DNA of 64,000 nt from positions 1 through 64,000 of the forward strand of contig JBPCSQ010000001.1 in the NCBI GenBank assembly GCA_051006995.1. The letters run 5' to 3'. A program made the position numbers and the translations under genes. Shown here piece after piece: positions 43,725 to 51,317 of the stretch; positions within the stretch are counted from its first letter, which is position 1, and the number at the start of each line of letters is the position of its first letter. Under the pieces are notes generated by a model, which did no database searches, was not told where the DNA came from, and saw nothing but the letters and a program-made list of their open reading frames with translations. This DNA comes from JAIQGF01 sp051006995 (lineage in GTDB: Bacteria; Acidobacteriota; Terriglobia; Terriglobales; Acidobacteriaceae).

Positions 43725-44174
43725 ATGCGCGCCGTCGTCCAACGCGTCAGCCGCGCCTCGGTGAAGGTAAACGGCGAAATCACCGGCCAGATCGCGAGAG
43801 GCCTCCTCGTGCTGCTGGGCGTCGCTTCTGACGACACCTCCTCCGACGCCGCCTACCTCGCCGAAAAGATCGCTGGCCTGCGCATCTTCGAAGACGCCGA
43901 CGGCAAGATGAACCTGGCTTCTCAGGACGTCGGCGGGGCCATCCTCGCGGTGTCGCAGTTCACCCTCTTCGGCGACGTTCGTCGCGGTAAGCGGCCCTCC
44001 TTCGACGCCGCTGCCCGCCCCGAACTCGCGGTCAAGCTCTACGAAGAATTTGTGGCGAGACTTCGCGCCGCCGGCCTTCGCTGCGAAACCGGAAAATTTC
44101 AGGAAATGATGGAAGTGGAATTGGTGAACGACGGCCCAGTCACCATCCTGCTGGATTCAAAGAAAACGTTTTAG
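43725..44174 (+). CDS. dtd: D-aminoacyl-tRNA deacylase
   Basis: 149 residues, the standard length. Starts MRAVVQRVSRASVKVNGEIT; substrate-site motifs SQFTLFGDVRRGKRPSFDAA and the cis-proline motif NDGPVTILLDS near the end are intact. It removes D-amino acids (and glycine from tRNA-Ala) mischarged on tRNAs. It converges with folP across a word-repeat palindrome. Confidence 0.96.
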   Translation: MRAVVQRVSRASVKVNGEITGQIARGLLVLLGVASDDTSSDAAYLAEKIAGLRIFEDADGKMNLASQDVGGAILAVSQFTLFGDVRRGKRPSFDAAARPELAVKLYEEFVARLRAAGLRCETGKFQEMMEVELVNDGPVTILLDSKKTF

Positions 44175-44194
44175 CGGGACTTCGCGATTCCTGG

Positions 44195-44266
44195 TCTCTA
44201 GTCGATAGCCCGTAGCCCGGAAGCTAAACTTCCGGATTACGGGTTACGGGCTACTGACTACGTCCT
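44195..44266. repeat. Quasi-palindrome of TAGCCCGTAGCCCGG words
   Basis: The left arm CTAGTCGATAGCCCGTAGCC-CGGAAG is mirrored by CTTCCGGATTACGGGTTACG-GGCTACTGACTAC. The stem is about 30 bp with few mismatches and a loop of about eight bases. It lies in the convergent gap between dtd and folP, where it could also act on transcript ends. Confidence 0.82.
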
Positions 44267-45162
44267 CAAATCACATCCGCCACCTTCGCCGCCCCCACCA
44301 TCTCCTTCACATCGTGCGCTCGCACCATGTGCGCGCCTTTCACGATGCAGATCACCGCCGCCGCCACACTGCCGCTCACCCGGTCCGCTGGCGCAGGCGC
44401 CTCTCCGCCGCGCGCCATTGCCTTTCCGATGAACGATTTCCTCGATGGCCCCGCCAGCAGCGGAAATCCCAGCTTCTGGAATTCATCGAACCTCGCCAGC
44501 AGCGGGTAGTTTTCCTCCATTCGTTTGCCGAACCCGAATCCCGGGTCGAGCATGATGCGTTCGCGCCGCACCCCGGCCTTCATCGCCCCCTCGGCAAGCC
44601 CCCCCAATTCCCGCATCACCAAGCCCGCCATGTCGTCCACTGCCGGCAATGTTCGCCATTCATCCGGACGCCCGCGCGTGTGCATCACCACCGCTCCGCA
44701 GCCTAACTCGGCCACCGTCGTCGCCATCGCCGGCTCCCAGGTGAATCCGCTCACGTCATTCACGATCTCCGCGCCCGCCGCCACCGCCGCCCGCGCCACC
44801 GCCAGCTTGTACGTGTCAATCGAGATCACCGTCTCCGGACGCATCCGCTTGATCGCTCCAATCACCGGAATCACCCGCCGCATCTCCTCTTCCGCGCTCA
44901 CGACGCCCGTCGGTCGCTCGGCTTGGGGCTCGGGGCTCGCGGCCGTTCTGGCCCCCGGCCGCGTGGACTCCCCTCCCACATCAACGATGTCTGCCCCCTC
45001 CTCAATCATGCGCAGCGCGTGCTCCGCCGCTGCGCTGGCGTCGAAATACCGCCCACCGTCGGAGAAAGAATCCGGCGTGACGTTTAGCACGCCCATCACC
45101 AGCGTCCGCTTGCCTAGCGTCAACTTGCGCGTGCCTATGTCCCACTCAAAGCGTTGCCGCAT
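44266..45162 (-). CDS. folP: Dihydropteroate synthase
   Basis: 298 residues, somewhat longer than usual. TIM-barrel motifs: VMGVLNVTPDSFSDGGRYFD, IVDVGGESTRPGA, VISIDTYKLAVARAAVAAGA, EIVNDVSGF, MHTRGRPDEW, IMLDPGFGFGKRMEENY, PLLAGPSRKSFIG and MVRAHDVKEM. It condenses p-aminobenzoate with pterin pyrophosphate in folate synthesis. Residues 71-88, between STRPGA and SAEEE, are extra and low-complexity (RTAASPEPQAERPTGVV), encoded by a word run at 44915-44940. This loop is near the pABA/sulfonamide site, so the insertion may matter. Confidence 0.94.
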   Translation of the reverse strand: MRQRFEWDIGTRKLTLGKRTLVMGVLNVTPDSFSDGGRYFDASAAAEHALRMIEEGADIVDVGGESTRPGARTAASPEPQAERPTGVVSAEEEMRRVIPVIGAIKRMRPETVISIDTYKLAVARAAVAAGAEIVNDVSGFTWEPAMATTVAELGCGAVVMHTRGRPDEWRTLPAVDDMAGLVMRELGGLAEGAMKAGVRRERIMLDPGFGFGKRMEENYPLLARFDEFQKLGFPLLAGPSRKSFIGKAMARGGEAPAPADRVSGSVAAAVICIVKGAHMVRAHDVKEMVGAAKVADVI

Positions 45163-45173
45163 ATCAGGTGCAC

Positions 45174-45306
45174 ATTACACAGGCGCAAGGCGCACGGCGC
45201 AAGGCTCAAGGCGTGCGAGTTTCCATCTTTGAGCTGCCCATGCTGAGCTTCGCCTTTGGACCTTGCGCCTTTTGTCCTGGGCCTTGCGCCCAGCGCCGTG
45301 CGCCTA
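45174..45306. repeat. Quasi-palindrome of GGCGCAAGGCGCA words
   Basis: The left arm AGGCGCAAGGCGCACGGCGC continues AAGGCTCAAGGCGTGCG; the right arm (about 45247-45304) reads CGCCTTTGGACCTTGCGCCT... GGGCCTTGCGCCCAGCGCCG, the complement of the same words. The spacer is about 30 bases. It fills the divergent gap between folP and dacB, 5' of both genes. Confidence 0.78.
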
Positions 45307-45336
45307 AAACAGTGCTAAACTCAACCTGCTACTCCC

Positions 45337-46929
45337 ATGGCCCGCAGTCGTTGTGTCCTCATTCATCTCGTGGTCCTGCTCCTGCTGGTGCAGTTCTCTC
45401 CCGCGGCGCCCAGGCCGCCCAAGCACGATAAGGAACCAAAGTCTCTCGCCGCCAAAATTGACAAGATCCTGTCCCAGCCGGACGTCGCCCGCGGCTTCTG
45501 GGGTGTGGAGGCGGTTTCGCTCTCCTCCGGCGAGACCCTGTACACGCAGAACGCGGACAAACTCTTTACTCCGGCCTCCAACACCAAGCTCTTCACCACC
45601 GCCGCTGTGCTGGCGCTCGTCGGCCCCGATTACAAGTTCCACACCACGGTGGAAACCACCGGCGCGCTCGACCGTTACGGACGTCTCAGCGGCGACGTCA
45701 TCCTCGTCGGCCGCGGCGATCCCAACCTCTCCGGACGGACGCTGCCCTACAGCCTGCACACCGAGCGCAAGGATTCACCGGTTCGGGTGCTCGAGATGCT
45801 CGCCGATCAGCTGGTGCAAAAGGGCGTGAAGTTCGTGGACGGCGACGTCATCGGGGATGACTCCTTCTTTGCCTTCGAGCGCTACGGAGAGGGCTGGTCG
45901 CAGGACGATATGACGCACGGCTTCGGAGCTCCGGTCTCCGCGCTCACCGTCAATGACAATGTCCTGTTCGTCACCGTCATGCCCGGCGCCGCCGTCGGCG
46001 AAAGGGCCTTCATCAACATCACGCCTTTTCCGGACTACTACCATCTCGACAATCGCATCATGACCACGCCCGCCGGCACCGGGCCGCGCACCGTCAGTCT
46101 TTCCCGCGACCCCGGCTCCAAGCAACTCACGCTTTGGGGCAACATTCCGGTGGACGATCCCGGTTTCGACGAATCGCTGGCCATCGAGGATCCCGCCGAC
46201 TTCGCCGCCCAGCTCTTTCGTCAGATGCTGGAGCGCCGCGGTATCACCGTGTACGGCCGCAGCCGCGCCAAGCACCTGGAACTGGCAAGCCTTTCTACCA
46301 TCAGCGTCACCGCCACCGCATCGCTCGGCGGCGGCGATATCCCGCGCGGCCTGCGCCAGCCGATTCCTTCCCTCGTGCTCGCCGACTACCAGTCGCAGCC
46401 GCTGGTGCAGGATCTGCGGGTCATCAACAAGGTCAGCCAGAACCTTCACGCTGAGATCATGCTGCGCCTGCTCGGACGCGAGAAGGGGAGCGCCGGGACC
46501 ATCGAGGCTGGCTCGGAGGTCGTGCGCAGCTTCCTTTCCAAGGCCGACATCCGCTCCGACGAGTACGTCTTTTTCGATGGCTCCGGGCTCTCGCGCCAGA
46601 ACCTGGTTACCCCGCATGCGGTCGTCAAGTTGTTGCTCTATGCCTCGCACCAGCCCTGGGGTGCCTCCTTCGCCGATACATTTCCTATGGCCGGAGTGGA
46701 CGGCACGCTCGCCGAGCGCTTCCACGGCACCTCCGCGCAAGGCCGTGTGCAGGGTAAAACCGGCTGGCTTGGCCATGTCAACGCGCTCTCCGGATATGCG
46801 ACCACAACCAGCGGCGAGCGCATCGCCTTCTCCATCATGGTCAATAATCACAACCTCTCCAGCCGCGTGGCCGTCCAGACCATCGACCAGATCGTCACCG
46901 CGCTCGTCGAAGAGAGAAAGAAGAAGTAG
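45337..46929 (+). CDS. dacB: D-alanyl-D-alanine carboxypeptidase/endopeptidase (PBP4, S13 family)
   Basis: 530 residues. The signal peptide (RCVLIHLVVLLLLVQFSPAA) precedes the S13 peptidase domain: nucleophile Ser81 and Lys84 in FTPASNTKL, SxN motif in NKVSQNLHAEIML, and KTG in QGKTGWLGHVNALSGY. The insert domains of PBP4 lie between. It trims or cleaves peptidoglycan cross-links in the periplasm. Confidence 0.94.
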   Translation: MARSRCVLIHLVVLLLLVQFSPAAPRPPKHDKEPKSLAAKIDKILSQPDVARGFWGVEAVSLSSGETLYTQNADKLFTPASNTKLFTTAAVLALVGPDYKFHTTVETTGALDRYGRLSGDVILVGRGDPNLSGRTLPYSLHTERKDSPVRVLEMLADQLVQKGVKFVDGDVIGDDSFFAFERYGEGWSQDDMTHGFGAPVSALTVNDNVLFVTVMPGAAVGERAFINITPFPDYYHLDNRIMTTPAGTGPRTVSLSRDPGSKQLTLWGNIPVDDPGFDESLAIEDPADFAAQLFRQMLERRGITVYGRSRAKHLELASLSTISVTATASLGGGDIPRGLRQPIPSLVLADYQSQPLVQDLRVINKVSQNLHAEIMLRLLGREKGSAGTIEAGSEVVRSFLSKADIRSDEYVFFDGSGLSRQNLVTPHAVVKLLLYASHQPWGASFADTFPMAGVDGTLAERFHGTSAQGRVQGKTGWLGHVNALSGYATTTSGERIAFSIMVNNHNLSSRVAVQTIDQIVTALVEERKKK

Positions 46930-46975
46930 TCAGCGCTAGTGCCCCACAGGACTGCTCGGCAATAGCGGCTAGCGG

Positions 46976-47350
46976 CTAGGAACCGTAAGCGCGGAACTTC
47001 TTGGTGTGCGGGTCTTCTTCACTGGCGCGAAGGTATTCCACGTGCGCCTCTCCAACTTGCAATTCCACCTTGCGCGACAGGGCTTTCTCCGCTTCCAGGC
47101 AGCGCGTGCAGAGGCAGCCGAATTCGGCGATGGTTCCGTCAATGTGCTCTGACGTGACCGGAATCTTGTGCCGCACCGCGGCGTTGCAGACGGCGCAGCG
47201 ACCGCCGCCCTTCAGCCGGTACTGCAATTCCGCGTACGAAACCAGCGCCTTCTGCTTGTGCACGGTGGGACCGTGCTGGATGCCTTCAGCCAGCGCCTCC
47301 AGGTACTCCTGCAGGACGTTGTGCGGCATGGCGTATGGGTCGCGGCGCAT
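46976..47350 (-). CDS. CxxC-containing hypothetical protein
   Basis: 124 residues, cytoplasmic. Two cysteine pairs, GGRCAVCNAAV near residue 51 and FGCLCTRCLEAEKAL near 78-84, could bind zinc or another metal. The N-terminus has HNVLQEYLEALAEGIQHG. The C-terminus is acidic then ends HTKKFRAYGS. I recognise no family. It sits alone in the gap between dacB and the DUF3891 gene. Confidence 0.65.
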   Translation of the reverse strand: MRRDPYAMPHNVLQEYLEALAEGIQHGPTVHKQKALVSYAELQYRLKGGGRCAVCNAAVRHKIPVTSEHIDGTIAEFGCLCTRCLEAEKALSRKVELQVGEAHVEYLRASEEDPHTKKFRAYGS

Positions 47351-47429
47351 GGTGCGCGCATATTGCCCTAAACTTGGCCTTCGCGCAACTCCCGAGACTC
47401 AAGGCCCGCCCTTTGTCACACCATGCTGG

Positions 47430-48245
47430 TTACCACAAGAGGAAAGGCAAGGTTGCGACTTTCGCCGTTTTCCCGGCGCACGGAAACCCTCGTGCTTCCA
47501 CACCCAGGCTCACCGGACGCTGCGTTCCTGTCTGGAAGGGCGACGGATCCAGGATGTACGCGTCGGCTTCACACCGCACGCGCACCTTCCCGGCGGCAAA
47601 TTCCTGGGGAAACTCCACTGCGTCGGCGGCTCCGCAGCACAGGAACAATGACAGCAGGTCGCAGAACTGCAGCGCCCTTACCAGATGCTCCAGTTCTTCG
47701 CAGCTCTGTTGGACTCGCGCCTGCAAGCGGCTCTGCCGCTCGTCTTCAGCTTTGAGGAAACCAAGCAATCGTGACGAATCTTCAGCGCCATCCATGGCCG
47801 AAGCGAGACGTCCTTGTCCCAGCGCGCAGAAATGGCGCGAGACGATGAATCCTCCTGCGGCACCCACCTGCTCCGCGCGATCGATGGACGCTGTCCAGGC
47901 ACGCAAAAAATCCTGCGGCACGATCTCGATAAACGACAACGGCTTGCCACGCGCGTCCAGCGGCGGCGCAACGTTCATCTGCGCTTCGCTCTCGAAGATC
48001 GCCCATCCGGCGTCGTGCACCTCGATGGCGCGCGCAATCTGCTCATCAATCTTGGGAAAATCTGGTGACGTGAAATTGGCGGCCAGCGCGCCCGCCAGCG
48101 ACGCATGATCGGGCTGCGTGACCAGCCAGTATTTGTCTGCCAGGTGCCGCTGCGCTCGCTCGACAGGCGGCCACGCCGGAACAAAATGGTTTTGCCTGGA
48201 GCCTGAAGCCTGGAGCCTGCAGCCGTTTATGGGGCGCAGCACCAT
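47430..48245 (-). CDS. DUF3891 family protein with an N-terminal insertion
   Basis: 271 residues. The DUF3891 core is seen in YWLVTQPDHASLAGALAANF, RAIEVHDAGWAIFESEAQMN, DFLRAWTASIDRAEQVGAAG, GFIVSRHFCALGQGRL and LQFCDLLSLFLCCGAADAV; histidines in TQPDH, VHDAGW and SRHF suggest an HD-like metal site. Family members normally start with MxVR followed almost at once by WLITQPDHA. Here about 29 residues (10-38) separate them, partly encoded by GCCTGGAGCCTGAAGCCTGG words at 48194-48223. Function of the family unknown. Confidence 0.8.
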   Translation of the reverse strand: MVLRPINGCRLQASGSRQNHFVPAWPPVERAQRHLADKYWLVTQPDHASLAGALAANFTSPDFPKIDEQIARAIEVHDAGWAIFESEAQMNVAPPLDARGKPLSFIEIVPQDFLRAWTASIDRAEQVGAAGGFIVSRHFCALGQGRLASAMDGAEDSSRLLGFLKAEDERQSRLQARVQQSCEELEHLVRALQFCDLLSLFLCCGAADAVEFPQEFAAGKVRVRCEADAYILDPSPFQTGTQRPVSLGVEARGFPCAGKTAKVATLPFLLW

Positions 48246-48247
48246 CG

Positions 48248-48670
48248 CTAACGCGCGCTCCGGCGCGCGCGGATGGCGCCAGCCCCCGCCCGCTCCGGAC
48301 CGGAGCTGTGCGGCGGTTTGCGCATCCCCTCCAGCAGCTCCTTGAGCACGACCGCGTTGTTGTGCTCCTGGTTGCGCGAAGCGTAGAGCAGCGTCACCTT
48401 CTTATGCGAGTTGGCGAGCTCGTACAGCTCATCCAGCGCGCGTGCCGCCTCCGGCAGCATCAGTTCCTGCAGGTAGCGCTTGCGGAACAGCGGCCACTGC
48501 GCCGGACGCGCATGGAACCAGCGCCGCAACTCGTGCGACGGCGCCAAGTCCTTGAGCCAGATACCGATCGCGCTCTTCTTGACGCCACGCGGCCACAGCC
48601 GGTCCACCAGCACGCGCTCGCCATCCGACAGCGACCGTTTTTCGTGAGCGCGTTTTAATGCGATTGGCAT
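48248..48670 (-). CDS. DUF488 (YeaO-like) family protein
   Basis: 140 residues. Family phrases: IALKRAHEKRSLSDGERVLV, DRLWPRGVKKSAIGIWLKDL, APSHELRRWF, FRKRYLQEL and KKVTLLYASRNQEHNNAVVL. A 25-residue basic tail follows. Function unknown. It lies two bases upstream of the DUF3891 gene on the same strand, suggesting one transcript. Confidence 0.88.
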   Translation of the reverse strand: MPIALKRAHEKRSLSDGERVLVDRLWPRGVKKSAIGIWLKDLAPSHELRRWFHARPAQWPLFRKRYLQELMLPEAARALDELYELANSHKKVTLLYASRNQEHNNAVVLKELLEGMRKPPHSSGPERAGAGAIRARRSAR

Positions 48671-48687
48671 TCGCTATATTGTAAGAC

Positions 48688-48781
48688 TGCAGGCTCTTAG
48701 CTTTTAGCCAGAGTTGCGGCGCTTATGAACTCCAGCCGCCGGCCGTGAGAGCCAAGAGCTAAAAGCTAACAGCTAAGAGCC
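48688..48781. repeat. Quasi-palindrome of GGCTCTTAGCTTTTAGC words
   Basis: The left arm CAGGCTCTTAGCTTTTAGCC is matched by GAGAGCCAAGAGCTAAAAGC and TAACAGCTAAGAGCCG on the right; the spacer is about 38 bases. The words are those of the 23S-5S spacer (1733-1768). Divergent gap between the DUF488 gene and the cytochrome c gene. Confidence 0.78.
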
Positions 48782-48791
48782 GAAATCCAAG

Positions 48792-49136
48792 ATGAAAACT
48801 GTCATCGTCCTCGCGATGCTGCTGATGTGCTCGGCTGCTTGCGATCAAATCAGAAAATCCGATTCCGAGCTCGGGCTCAACCCGCAGCAAGCTGCCGGTC
48901 GCCGCGTCTTCGACCAGCGCTGCGGCTCCTGTCATGAACCCTACAGCTCGCGTTCGCTGCGCGGGCCCAGCCTGCAAGGCTTGTACAAAAAACAGTTCAT
49001 GCCCAGCGGAACCCCGGCCAACGACGACCGCGTGCGCGAGGTCATTCAGCTCGGGCGCGCCAAAATGCCCGGTTTCAGCCGCGTCCTGAACGCGCAACAA
49101 CTCGACGATCTGCTGGCCTATCTTCACACTCTTTAG
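48792..49136 (+). CDS. Small exported cytochrome c
   Basis: 114 residues. An N-terminal export signal (TVIVLAMLLMCSAAC) with a cysteine at 17 that might be lipidated is followed by a single class I cytochrome c domain. The haem motif CGSCH is at 44-48; candidate distal methionines are in KKQFMPSGTP and RAKMPGFSRV. The C-terminal helix is LNAQQLDDLLAYLHTL. It should carry electrons in the periplasm; partners not identified. No oxidase or reductase genes are nearby. Confidence 0.85.
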   Translation: MKTVIVLAMLLMCSAACDQIRKSDSELGLNPQQAAGRRVFDQRCGSCHEPYSSRSLRGPSLQGLYKKQFMPSGTPANDDRVREVIQLGRAKMPGFSRVLNAQQLDDLLAYLHTL

Positions 49137-49384
49137 AACCCTGGGGCGCCAGCTCTGCTTTCCTGCTAAGCCCTGCTTTTACTAGGGACTAGCGGCTTGA
49201 AACCAGGGACGAAAAAACAAAATCCTCGCCAATCCAGCCGGCATCAGATAGAGTGTAGTTGCAGTGAATTGAACGGATCTAAGTACAAGTTGCCGCAGAG
49301 CATACCTGCCTGAGCATTTCCTGTCCTTAGTTCTTCGAACGATTTCGCCGCATATTTCAAAAAAGAAGAGAGCATCACAAGAAT

Positions 49385-49585
49385 ATGGAACAAGGAACAG
49401 TAAAGTGGTTCAACGACGCCAAGGGCTTTGGATTCATCAGCCGTCAGAATGGTGAAGACGTTTTCGTCCACCACACGGCGATTAACGCGAGCGGATTCCG
49501 CACCCTCCAGGAGGGGCAGCAGGTCCAGTTCGACGTCAAGAAAGGCCCGAAGGGCTGGCAGGCAGAGAACGTTCAGGTCCTGTAA
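49385..49585 (+). CDS. Cold-shock protein (CspA family), second copy
   Basis: 66 residues, almost identical to the product of 17671-17877 over the first 30 residues. RNP1 is KGFGFI (13-18) and RNP2 VFVHH (26-30, Tyr30 of the paralogue replaced by His). The 248-base gap upstream is AT-richer than surrounding DNA and may hold a long leader. AGAAGAGAG lies a little upstream of the ATG. A terminator follows. Confidence 0.96.
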   Translation: MEQGTVKWFNDAKGFGFISRQNGEDVFVHHTAINASGFRTLQEGQQVQFDVKKGPKGWQAENVQVL

Positions 49586-49600
49586 CCAGACGAGCTTTGC

Positions 49601-49637
49601 GATCGGGACGGCTTCGGCTGTCCCGATTTTTTCTTTT
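49601..49637 (+). terminator. Terminator of the second csp gene
   Basis: ATCGGGACGGC-TTCG-GCTGTCCCGAT forms an 11-bp stem (one mismatch) with a stable tetraloop, followed by TTTTTTCTTTT. A strong intrinsic terminator 16 bases after the stop codon. Confidence 0.93.
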
Positions 49638-49853
49638 CCCGACAAAACCTTCCTTCCCTCAGCGCGCAACTCCCGCCTTACCACTGGAAACATAACGGCA
49701 ACCGGCTACTCGAGCCAGAGTCAGTCGTGGTACTGCTGTCGTGCACTTCTCGCCAATACCTACGAATTTACTGCCCCCTAGAATCCGGGTTGCCTATTTG
49801 TTTTCAGTGGCTTGCGGCGCAGATTTCGGCACGTAATTTGCACTCTTCAAGGC

Positions 49854-50258
49854 ATGAATCGGAGCCGAGTTCCTGCAGCCAATCTGATCATCCTGACTGC
49901 CTCGCTGGACCTTGGACTGCTTCAACAGCGCGTCCTCGAGTATGAGGGCTTCGGGGTCATTGTGCCCGCCAGCCGTGAGGAGGCATTCCAGCAGCTCGCG
50001 AGCCAATCGTTTGACGTCGCCGTGGTTTCTCATTCGCTGGATCGCGAGGATGCTGCCGCTCTGGTCAAGCGTTTCCGCCTGCGCAATCCGCACGGACGTG
50101 TGCTGGCGATTACCTTGTCCGGCGCCGCGCCCACTGCCTTCCGTGTCGACGAAACCGTGGCCGGCCTGGAAGGTCCGGAAAAACTCGTGCAGGCCATTCG
50201 CGAGCTGCTGAACTCACGCCCCGCGCAAGCCACCGGAGCGCCAGTGCCCGAGGCATAG
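49854..50258 (+). CDS. Response-regulator-like receiver domain lacking phospho-acceptor residues
   Basis: 134 residues with the alternating beta/alpha pattern of a CheY-like receiver: ANLIILTASLDLGLLQQRVL, GFGVIVPASREEAFQQLASQ, FDVAVVSHSL, NPHGRVLAIT, and a final helix LVQAIRELLN. The acidic pair after beta-1 is absent (TASLD) and the acceptor Asp after beta-3 is replaced (VVSHS). It is therefore a pseudo-receiver, probably a protein-protein module. Start at 49854 (MNRSRV). No kinase is nearby; lipA follows. Confidence 0.65.
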   Translation: MNRSRVPAANLIILTASLDLGLLQQRVLEYEGFGVIVPASREEAFQQLASQSFDVAVVSHSLDREDAAALVKRFRLRNPHGRVLAITLSGAAPTAFRVDETVAGLEGPEKLVQAIRELLNSRPAQATGAPVPEA

Positions 50259-50325
50259 CTTGGTGCACCGGCACCACGCGTTGGTCCCTGCAGGCTTGGC
50301 GGCGCATCGTACAATGTAGCGTTCC

Positions 50326-51228
50326 ATGTCCACGCAGCTCATCCAGATCGAAACGGCGGTTCCGCGGCGCGGGCCCAAGCCGGAATGGCTGAAGGCGCGC
50401 GCCCCCATGGGCGAGAACTACCACGCGCTCAAGAAGCTGGCGCGTGGCCTGGGGCTGCACACAGTGTGCGAGTCGGCGCTGTGCCCCAACATCGGCGAGT
50501 GCTGGAACCATCACACGGCGACGTTCATGCTGCTGGGCGACGTCTGCACCCGCCGCTGCGGTTTTTGCGCGGTTCCGAAGGGCCGTCCTGAGCCGATTGA
50601 TTACGACGAGCCGCGGCGAGTGGCGGAAGCGGTCCAGCGGCTGGGGCTGAAGTACACGGTGGTGACCAGCGTCAACCGCGATGACGACAATCTGGGCGGC
50701 GCGCGCGTCTTCGCCATGACCATTGACGAAATTCGGCGGCTGGTTCCCGATTGCAGCGTCGAGGTCCTGATCCCCGATTTCCAGGGACACGACGATTGCC
50801 TGGAGGCCGTGCTGGCGGCGCGGCCCGATATTCTGAACCACAACACCGAGACGGTGCCGCGGCTGTACCCGGTGGCGCGCTCGGGCGCACGCTACCAGCG
50901 CACGCTGCGCCTGCTGGCTCGGTCGAAGGAAATCTCACCGGCGACGGTCACCAAGACCGGAGTGATGGTCGGATTGGGCGAGACCATGGACGAACTGCTT
51001 TCGGTTTTCCGCGATCTGGCGGAGCGCGATGTGGACATTCTGACCGTCGGCCAGTACCTGCGGCCGTCGCGCGATCATCTGCCAATTGTGCGTATTGTGC
51101 CTCCCCCCGAATTCCAATTCATGAAAGAAGAAGCGCTGAAGATGGGCTTCCGCCACGTGGAGAGCGGACCGCTGGTGCGGTCCTCCTACCATGCCCACGA
51201 GCAGGCGGAATCAGTGAATAGCCGCTAG
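50326..51228 (+). CDS. lipA: Lipoyl synthase
   Basis: 300 residues, radical-SAM enzyme. The auxiliary cluster cysteines are C48, C53 and C59 (CESALCPNIGEC), the SAM cluster cysteines C74, C78 and C81 (CTRRCGFC), and the C-terminal serine ligand lies in RSSYHA. It inserts two sulfurs into octanoyl groups on lipoyl domains. Other motifs: TVVTSVNRDDDNLGG, HNTETVPRLYPVAR, TKTGVMVGLGE and YLRPSRDHLP. lipB is not adjacent. Confidence 0.97.
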   Translation: MSTQLIQIETAVPRRGPKPEWLKARAPMGENYHALKKLARGLGLHTVCESALCPNIGECWNHHTATFMLLGDVCTRRCGFCAVPKGRPEPIDYDEPRRVAEAVQRLGLKYTVVTSVNRDDDNLGGARVFAMTIDEIRRLVPDCSVEVLIPDFQGHDDCLEAVLAARPDILNHNTETVPRLYPVARSGARYQRTLRLLARSKEISPATVTKTGVMVGLGETMDELLSVFRDLAERDVDILTVGQYLRPSRDHLPIVRIVPPPEFQFMKEEALKMGFRHVESGPLVRSSYHAHEQAESVNSR

Positions 51229-51317
51229 CCCCGAGAAAAGTAGCCACTGATTAACACAGATGAACACTGATAAGGAACGAAAGAGATCAGTGTTGATCGG
51301 GGGCGATTTTTTGGACT

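Noticed and set aside
44195..44266. Treating every spacer palindrome as an intrinsic terminator
   Set aside because: Most lack T runs, and several (9291, 34466, 45174, 48688) lie in divergent gaps where no transcript ends.
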